The translations under genes and the position numbers were made by a program. From Mrakia gelida (lineage: Eukaryota; Basidiomycota; Tremellomycetes; Cystofilobasidiales; Mrakiaceae): 64,000 bases of DNA. This document shows positions 56,488 through 64,000 of this stretch, piece after piece (positions within the stretch are counted from its first letter, which is position 1; each line of letters opens with the position of its first letter). Location: contig BRON01000011.1 in assembly GCA_024345305.1 (NCBI GenBank), positions 1,054,001-1,118,000 of the forward strand. The letters are read 5' to 3'. The notes beneath the pieces are model-generated. The model was not told where the DNA came from and made no database searches. It saw only the letters and a list, made by a program, of their open reading frames with translations.

Positions 56488-59400
56488 TCACAGATCCTCC
56501 AACCTCTGCGTCAACGCCGGCACCTTCTCCAACTTCTGCTCCAACCCTTCCTTCTCCTCCTGAAGCGCAAGTCTTGTCTCCGCATCGAGAGGAGCAAAGA
56601 CGTAGCCTCCTTGGCCGTCGTACTGGAGGATGGTCGAGTGGTACTTCCAGAGCGAGGGTCGATGGGAGACGGTGAGCATGGTGATGCCGAGTTTGGTGGC
56701 GTGGTCGTAGCTGCGATGAAGGAGGAGGGAAGGGACGCGTCAGTCAGAAGGCTCGATGAGACGGCGAGGTTTTCGTTCGAGGAAAAGGGGCAAGGAGTGG
56801 GACGACACTCACATCTTCTTCTCCACCTCGAGGGTGACTCCGGAGGTGCATTCGTCGAGGATGGCGTACTAGAAGAAGGAGGAAGAAGGAAGGCACGAAC
56901 GAGCGAGACGCGTCGAAGTCAGCTTCGGGGTTCTATTCCCTCTCCCTCTCCCTCTCTTCTCCACTCCCTCCCCCTCTCCTCCAACTCGACAAAGGATCTT
57001 CTAACTCACCTTCGGCGAATGGTAAAATAACCTAGCAGCCGCGATCCTCTGCTTATCTCCTCCCGAAAGCGCGTTCGACCAATCCCTCTGCGTGTCCCAA
57101 CCTCCCTCTCGCTCAACGATGTGTCCAAGCTCGACGACCTCCAAGCACTCTTGAAGGTGAGCGTCCGTGCAGCCTCCTGAATCACGCGTTACCCAAAACG
57201 AAACAAAACGAAAGCGAGTCAGCGTCTCGCAACGAACGAACGCTCAACGAGCCGAGTCGAGGAACGAAGAGGGAAAGGGACGGAGGGACGCGTTCGAACT
57301 CACTCTCAGCAGCCTCCTTCGCCGAATGAGGGTAGATCACCTGATCTCTGAGGGTTCCGAGGGAGAGGTACGGTCGCTGAGGAATGTAGGTGAAGTCGTC
57401 CGCTGGAGGTTTGTGCACGACTCCTCCGAGAACGGGCCAGAGACCTCCGAGGATTCGGAACATCGACGACTTCCCACAGCCTGTGTGGAACGAACGAGCG
57501 AGAGAGACCGAGCAGTCAGTGTTTTGCTCGAGGAGTTGGGGGGAGAGAGATAGGGATGAAGGCGTACCGTTGGGTCCGACCTGCAACGAAGAAGGACACG
57601 AAGGCAAGAGAGGTCAGCTCCAGACGAACGCGAGGCGAAGGAGGCTGAGGGGGACTTACGATCAAGAGATGAGCACCTCGCTTGACCTCGAACGACATAG
57701 CCTTAACGAGGATGTCTCCGTTGGGAGAAACGATGGGGACGTCCTCGAACTGGATCTCGTCCGACTCGATGACTTTTCCTCGTCCTTGGAGAACTGGTTT
57801 CAGTTCGAAGACGAACGAGGGAGAGCGAGCGAAGTTGGGTCAGCCTTTTCGTTTCGTCTCGTCTCAGAAAGAGAGAGTGGGGATCAGAGAAACCGTGAGC
57901 CGACTCACCCTTCGCGTTGTCCTCGATCGAAGCCGACGAAACGAGCTTCTTGACGTACTTCCCCTCCGCGACGTCCGACATGGTTGTGAACAGTTCGTCC
58001 ACTCGAGCAGTGTAGCCAGCGAGCTCGGCGAGTTCCTCTGTTGAAACGAAGCGGATTCGGTCAAAACAGGTCTTCTTCGAGCGAGAAGGAGAAACGAGGG
58101 AGGAAAGAGAGGAGGGACGAACTGTACGAGTACATGACTCGACCGAACGCGTCCGAGGCAGAGAGGAGAAGTCTTCGGTTGGTAACGAAGCCTTCCGTTC
58201 GAGCACCTGTGGTAATGGTCGACGAGAGAAAGAAAGGAAGGTCAGGTCGAGGTTCAAGCGAAGAGAGGAGGGGAGACGACGAACCGAGATCGTGAGCCGA
58301 GACTCCGGGAAGTTTGAAGAACACTGGGATGGCGCTGCGAAAGAAGAAACAATGAAGAAGGATCGAGTCGGCTCCGTTAACTTGAGGTGTCGAACCAAGG
58401 TCTCGAACGCGTCAACTCGACTCACCAGATGCACAATCCAAAGCTCCCCCAAAGCCACTTGACGATCCCCTCCTCTCCCATGATGAACCACCCTCGCACC
58501 CTCGTCACGTCGTTGAGATGCTTGACCAAGGCGAAGTAGGAGCGTTCGATGATGGACTTTTCGATATCCTCTCCTCGGTAGAAGGCGATCTCTTCGGCGT
58601 TCTCGATGAGGCGGGAGTGGGTGAAGCGGAGCTCGCCTGGTTGAGTGAAGGGAGGGGAGGGGGCGGAGGTTCAGCGAGAGGGGGGAGGAGGGAAGACGGC
58701 AAGCAAGGTGGGCGAGGGAAGAGGGGAGAAGAATGAGGGGACGAGAGCGCGAACTGACCTTCGAGTTGAGCAGTGAGAGCAGCGAATTGACCGAAAGCTG
58801 GGGTGATGGCTTTGACTTTTGACGACCAAAAACGCAAGCAAAGAAGAGAAAACTCTGGTGAGCTTCTCGGAAACGAGAGGGTCGAGAGACGGGGCGAGAC
58901 GAGACGCGTGAACGAAGAACGCACGAAGTCCACTCGATCCCTGAACGAGAATCGTGAGAATGATGAGTCCTTCGGCTCCGACGTTTCGACTGAGTTGGTA
59001 GTTGAACAGCACGACTGGCGAAACGGATAACAAAACAAAGGCGAGGGAGGGGGGTCAGTTGAGGTTAGAGATCGCGTCGAACGAACGGACGAAAGGGAAC
59101 ACGAGTCGATTTGAACTCACCATCCAACGTAGGTTTCGCAATATTACTATACAGCTCAGCTAGATGTCGAGAGAAGTTGTGAATATCAACTACGATCATT
59201 TGGTCGGGGTTTTTGATCCTGTCGTCGAGGTTGGCGAGCTGGTAGAAGATCTGAGAGTCGACACCTTTTTGGTCGTTCTCGACGCCGAGGTACTTGTCCA
59301 TGACCGCTCTGAGGGTACCCAACAAAGCAGCGCGAGCGTAGAAGTGAGTCAGAGGTGAAAGAGCGAGGGAAAAGCGAAGAAGGGGATCGAGGGAGGAAGA

Positions 59401-60194
59401 AGGACGAGAACGACTCACCTCGTCAAGTTGGTCCTGTAAGCATTCTCCAACTTGCTCTGGAAGAAGTCCAACATTGAGTTCGTGTACGTCGCCGGCACAG
59501 CAACGAGGATCCATCTCGCTAGATTCTTGACGAAGGCCATGGGCTGAGAGCGAACGAGGGAGGAGACGATGCTGAACGCAGCGAAAGTGAAGGTCGAGCG
59601 AGGTCAGCTCTCGTCGCTTCCCATCTCCTCGCGCTCCTCTCCCTCCGTTCTTCACCGGTTTTGGTGGGGGAAAGGGTGAGGTGAGCGACTCACCGCCCAT
59701 CCAGATCCGCCACGTAGAGACTGAGCAGGGTCCTGAAGAGCAAGAAAGCTGAATGCATGGCCAACAAACCCGCTTCCTTGGATCTCCACGAAGGGATGAC
59801 GATTCGAAGCAGGTGGCGAAGGCGAGAGTAGAAAAGAGCGTCGACCTGAATATGATACGAACGACAACCCAACCCATAGAGTCAGCTTTGGAGGCTCCTT
59901 CTTGTTCACCAGCAACGAAGTGAAAGAGAAGCGAGCTCGCCCAACTCGACTAACCTCAACTCTCGGCCCCTTCCCTCCCCTGCCCTTCCTCCCCTTGGAT
60001 CTCTTCTCAACGACATCCCCATCCTTCAACTTCTTCCCCGGAGAGATGAGCCCCTTGGCTGTGGTACCGAAAGCGTAGAGAACGAACGAGAGCGTGAGGA
60101 TCTTTTGGATCAGAGGGCGGTGATGGAGGTACGACGAGGAGAGTGAGCTCAGGTGAGGTTGAAGGCGAGCGAGGGGGGAGGGAGGGGAGGGCAT
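56488..60194 (-). CDS. Peroxisomal ABC-D half transporter (PXA/ALDP-like)
   Basis: Translation starts [17 protein letters not shown] at 60194 and ends [11 protein letters not shown] at 56488. The membrane part contains [39 protein letters not shown] and [20 protein letters not shown], then [20 protein letters not shown] and [20 protein letters not shown]. The EEIAFYRG (EAA-like) motif, VADLDG and the single C-terminal NBD are diagnostic of ABCD proteins that import very-long-chain acyl-CoA into peroxisomes. The NBD has Walker [30 protein letters not shown] and YAILDECTS, then [12 protein letters not shown]. Walker A is spread over a 13-nt exon (57568-57580, coding VGPN) and the next exon. Half-transporters pair with a second subunit, not in this window. 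In-frame codons upstream of 60194 make the start slightly uncertain. Confidence 0.9.
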
Positions 60195-60500
60195 GAGCGC
60201 AAGCTCAAGAGAGAGGAGAATGTGTGCTGATAAAGAAGAGTGTGGGCGTGGCGCTGATAAGTGCGAGATGGGGGTGGGCTGGTGGTTTGAGAGGAGAAAG
60301 GAAGGAAGGGAGGGAAGGGAAGGACGAGGACGAGCTCGGTTGGCTCGGCGAGAGACAGCCGGAGGAGAGGGAGATCGAGGCGAAACACGCTCTGTTTTCG
60401 TTTTTCGCTCTCTGAGAAGATTTTCTTGCTTTGCTCGTTTCCCGTTCACTCGTGTGGGATGCGTGAACACAACCTATATGATCAACTAAGAACGCGCGAC
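60195..60500. other. Promoter spacer of the ABC-D gene
   Basis: The 306 bp lie between the ABC-D start and the 3' end of the RING gene. No separate gene is seen. Confidence 0.4.
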
Positions 60501-62578
60501 TCAATCCAGATCCATCGCCCCTCCCTCTCCCCAACCCTCCTCCCTCTCCCTCTCGCCCTCCCTCCCACGAACCCCCGTCCCAGCAGCCTCCCCGTTCCTC
60601 CTCACCAACGGTGATTCGCTCCTCCCTGATATCGATGATGATGGTCCGGCCTGTGGCGAGGTCGGTGCTGCTGCTGGTGAGGTTGACGACGACGACGAAC
60701 CAGCCTCGACGTGAGCTCCCGTTGAAGGATCTTGATGCGCTCCTCCGTTACTACTCACCTCCGCCGGGTGCATGGTAAGGAGCGAGTACCGACAGACAGG
60801 GCAGGTCCCGTTGGTTTCCAGCCAGGTCTCGAGGCAGTGTTGATGGAAGAGATGGCTGCGAAGACGGGGAAGAGGAAAAGGGGAGGGTCAACGACACGTC
60901 GAGGAGAGAGAGAGGGAAACGGAAGGGAGGGACGAACGTGCAAGGCATCTTCTTTCCTTTCTCTCCTGCTTCGAAGTCGGACATGCCTGGTAGAAGAAAG
61001 AGAGGTTAGTGGGGTTGAAAGGGAGTATCGACGAGAGGGAGAGAAAGACGACGAACAGATCGTGCACTCCTTCTGGTCGAGGCCAGCTGACGAAGGGAAC
61101 GAAGAGCGAGATGTTAGCTCGGCAAGTTCGAGAAGAGGCGTAAGAGATAGTTGACGTACAGAGTAAGATCGAATCGATAGGAATGGTAGGTAGCGAGTGA
61201 ATCATCGACGACGTGGCCGGAGGTGGTCGATCCGCTGAGGGTCCTGCTGCTTGAGCGAGTTGAGTGACGATTCGGTCGAAGGCTGGAAACGATAATATGA
61301 GAAAGCAAATCAGCGCAAGTCGAGAAAGAGAAGAGGGAAGGAGAGAGCTCACCCTCCTGCGAAGTCGCGTAATCTCCAAACGATCCTCTCCCAGCTCCTC
61401 CCAACAAGGCTCCCAGCCCTCCTTGACTCCTCAGCATCTGCAGGTAAGGATCATCTGCTGCTCCTAGTCCACCTCGAGGGTTGCCTTCCGAGAGGATGCC
61501 GAGGAGGTTGTTCATCTGCGAGGAGACGAGACGAGACGCGAAGAAGGGAGGTGAGCTCGAGCGACGACGAGGAGCGAGAAGAGGATCGAGGAAGCGAACG
61601 AACGATATCCATCAGGTCACCACCAGGAACCTCGTTCCTCCCAGGTAAGGTGTTCGAGCGACTTGGTCCTCCGACCGAAGGCGGGTAGTTGTTGTTGTCG
61701 CGAGGAGAACGAGCTCGAACGGGATCGATGCTCGAGGCAAGGAAGCTCAACCGACGAGCCACCCCAAATCAGTCTCTCTGCCTTGAGCTCGCGCATCGAA
61801 GATGAATCTCTTACTCACTCAGCAAGCGTCGGAACTCCCTCCATATGAGACGTCCTCAACGGTCCCGGCGAGCCTTGTTCAGCGCCATACCCAGCTCTCC
61901 TGCCACTTCCGCCTGACCCTCCTCCGATGGTGATGCTTCCTCCTCCCATTCCGAAGCGGAAGAGAGGTCCTGAGGAGGGTTGACGACGTTGTGAGGTCGA
62001 GGAAGAGGGTGTTGGTGTTGAGGGGGAAGCAGGTTGAGCTCGATGAGGGGAAGGGAAGGAGCCGGGAAGGTCACTGAAAGGGAGGGTGGAGGTTGAACGA
62101 ACGAGAGGAGACCGTCAGAGCTTTGTAGAGAGCACAGGTTTTGAGGAGGAAAAGACGAACTAGTGAGGATCCTCTTCTTCCTCCTCATCCTCGTACTGGA
62201 AACCGAAGTCTCTTAGATCTTGACCAAGGGCAGGGGAAGGAGGGTCGTCGGCGGTGACCTTCGAGAAGGAGCCAAGGAAGGATCAGCTTCCATCGCCTTC
62301 ACAACACTCCTTTGAGACGAGACTCACGCTCTCCAGAAAGTCAGAGCCACAGTTAGGGCAGATATTCAAGCCGTCGACCTGAGAAAGAAGGAGAAACGGT
62401 CGAGATCAGCAAGGGAATGGCGAGGGAAGGGAGGAGTCGTGGAGGGACGTTGAGCTCACGTTTCGAGGATCGATCTGAGCTTCACACTGCAGGACGAGAG
62501 GAAGCCGAGTTCAGCAAAGAATTAGGTGAGCGAGCGGGGATGTGCGCTGACCTGATGACAGAACCAAACTTCAGGCAT
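60501..62578 (-). CDS. RING-H2 E3 ubiquitin ligase with N-terminal zinc ribbon (RNF126/RNF115-like)
   Basis: Translation starts MPEVWFCHQ at 62578. The first exons build a zinc ribbon: WFCHQC, then IDPRNVDGLNICPNCGSDFL. A disordered Gly/Ser/Pro-rich centre follows, with helical elements such as MNNLLGILSEGNPRGGLG and AFDRIVTQLAQAAGPSADRP. The C-terminal RING reads CTICMSDFEAGEKGKKMPC, then THLFHQHCLETWLETNGTCP, VCRYSLL, a C3H2C3 (RING-H2) arrangement. The tail is Ser/Pro-rich and ends GAMDLD. The order of zinc ribbon, disordered linker and RING-H2 is that of RNF126/RNF115-type ligases, which ubiquitinate mislocalised or endocytosed proteins. The middle linker is low complexity, so some exon borders there are approximate. 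Confidence 0.85.
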
Positions 62579-62755
62579 TGTTGAAGATCGAGCGAGGGAG
62601 AGAAGGGTTGGGAGGGAAGGGAAGGGAGGAGGTCGAGCTCTGTGACGTTTCGACTTCCGATCCAGCCGCTGCCCTGCGCAGCCCACTCCTTCTATACTTT
62701 CTCGTTCTCTCTTGCGTGGAAGATACGTCCAAGATATATCCTACAGAACATTTAT

Positions 62756-64000
62756 CTATTCCGATACTCCAGCGTCCTCAGATTTGGACTCGGCTGCCTG
62801 CAGCTTCACCAACTTGGCTTCCATCTCCTCCCACACCTTCCTTCCCAACGCCTCGTCCTCCAAGAGAGCAGTGGGGACTCTGAAAAACGACCAGAACAAG
62901 AAGGAGTCAGTTTTGGGTTTCAATCGAGAAGAAAGGAGACGAGGACGAGAGGTTCGACTAACCCAGCTCGACCACAATCTTTGACGACACCTCCCCAGCC
63001 GACGATCCCTGGAGGAGCACTGAGCGAGAACAGTATGGATTGAATAGTCTGGAAGGAAGAGGGAGCGACGAGCATTCGAAGAGGGGAGGTGGCCGACCAG
63101 CTGTGAAAGGACGAGGGAAGGAAGAGGAGGTGAGTCGAAGTCGACGCGACGCGTAAGAGAGGACACGAAGACTCACAAGAGCGAGAACAGCGGGTTCTGA
63201 TTCCACTGAGTCGAGAGGAAGGGTTGCAGTACCGACGAGGTATGCCATCCAGGAGCGACCGAAACGGCGAGGACGTTCGACCGACGCTTCTTCTTGAGGA
63301 TCTCCTCAGCAAGCTTCTTCTCCTTCTCGCTCTCAACCGCCACCTTCTTCTCCTCCTTCAACCCTTCTCCCTCCTCCTTCGGCAAGAAACTCTCGTCCGT
63401 TCCCTCTGGAAGACCTCCATCCTCCACAATCGCCTCTCCATCCGACTTCGCCGCCAACGCGTCGAGGATCCGCTGGAGGTGCGAGCTGAAGATGATGGAC
63501 CGAACGGCGTGGTACGATTCTCGGAGGGCGTGAGAGGGCGAAGGTATGGGCGTTGTGGTAGCGGTGATGGGAGTGGGAGGTGGGTGAAGGATAGGGGAGG
63601 TAGCGAAGCCAGCAGGGAAGATGGGATGGATGAGCGTGACGAGTCGGATCGAGCGAGTGGAGGTTTTGGTAGAGTTGAGGATTTGAGGGAGGAAGAGGGT
63701 GAAGAAGAGGAATCGGGAGTGTTCGTCCTCCTCGGGAGTGAGGTATCGACCTGGTTCTTGAGACGAAGACGACGATGCGGTGACCTCCTCCTCCTCGTCG
63801 AGGGATCCTGAGAGGAGGGTCTGATCCTGCACCGACCCGACTCCGTACGCCCAGACGACAGCATCAACCTTCCTCCCTCCAGCACCAGTATCTCCACCTC
63901 CTCCTTCCACCTTCGCCCATAACCTCACGAAAGCCAACATGTCCTGCTCCTTCCTGGGATCCATAGCTTCGGCAGAGAGGAGCTTCTCTCCCTCCCCTCT
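62756..64000 (-). CDS. SDR-like (Rossmann) protein, 5' part outside window
   Basis: The visible part enters from the right edge (in-frame EKLLSAEA precedes MDPRKEQDML at 63964) and ends ESKSEDAGVSE at 62756. It has VDAVVWAYGVGSVQ, HSRFLFFTLFLPQILN, SIRLVTLIHPIFPAGFAT, HALRESYHAVRSIIFSSHLQ, RSNVLAVSVAPGWHTSSVLQ and WSATSPLRMLVAPSSFQTIQ. The strand-helix alternation and VLAVSVAPGWHTSS resemble the substrate-loop region of short-chain dehydrogenases, close in style to yeast Pbr1 (YNL181W). That match is from memory. A Lys/Glu-rich insert (EEKKVAVESEKEKKLAEE) interrupts the fold. The cofactor-binding N-terminus lies outside the window, so activity cannot be judged. Confidence 0.6.

Noticed and set aside
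1..64000. CRISPR arrays, bacterial operons, insertion sequences, terminators
   Set aside because: All genes are spliced and eukaryotic; no regular spacer arrays, transposase-like frames or terminal inverted repeats were seen.

Overview
The window is nuclear DNA of a GC-rich, very intron-dense fungus, most likely a basidiomycete yeast of the Pucciniomycotina (Rhodotorula/Sporobolomyces-like Microbotryomycetes). The reasons are the short introns (about 60-120 bp) with GTGAGY or GTTCGT donors and a CTGAC branch point close to the acceptor, the gene content (KRE6-type beta-1,6-glucan synthase, PalI/Rim9, expansin-like secreted protein) and the compact two-strand layout. Species assignment is an inference. 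All gene models were spliced by eye, so single exon borders may be wrong even where the family is certain.

Layout. 0-7 kb: a NOP58-chaperone-like protein (runs off the left edge), mitoribosomal GTPase mS29/DAP3, and a head-to-head pair of paralogous coiled-coil/F-box genes. 7-13 kb: a KRE6/SKN1 glucan synthase and a small DUF4259-like protein. 13-21 kb: an F-box/WD-like protein, a head-to-head pair of MYND-finger paralogs, and a third coiled-coil/F-box gene. 21-35 kb: PalI/Rim9 pH-signalling protein, a lysophospholipid acyltransferase, an unresolved small gene, and a large ABC-C transporter. 35-44 kb: a MYND gene head-to-head with a fourth coiled-coil/F-box gene, proteasome lid subunit Rpn5, a fifth coiled-coil/F-box copy broken by a frameshift, and an unrecognised probably mitochondrial protein. 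44-56 kb: a multi-span membrane protein, one arm of a 480-bp inverted duplication, a fourth MYND gene, splicing factor SF3A2, an unrecognised gene, a secreted expansin-like protein, and the other repeat arm ending inside a tRNA-Phe-like gene. 56-64 kb: a peroxisomal ABC-D half transporter, an RNF126-type RING E3 ligase, and an SDR-like protein running off the right edge.

Most of the recognised genes are ordinary housekeeping genes. The unusual layer is made of two expanded, fast-changing families scattered among them: five coiled-coil/Trp-motif/F-box genes and four MYND-finger genes, repeatedly arranged as head-to-head or neighbouring pairs and including damaged copies. Three further patterns cut across genes: the palindrome GACGCGTC is strongly over-represented and sits mostly in introns and spacers; micro-exons of 8-28 nt split catalytic or metal-binding motifs in several genes; and the inverted duplication has a near-identical core next to a diverged flank.
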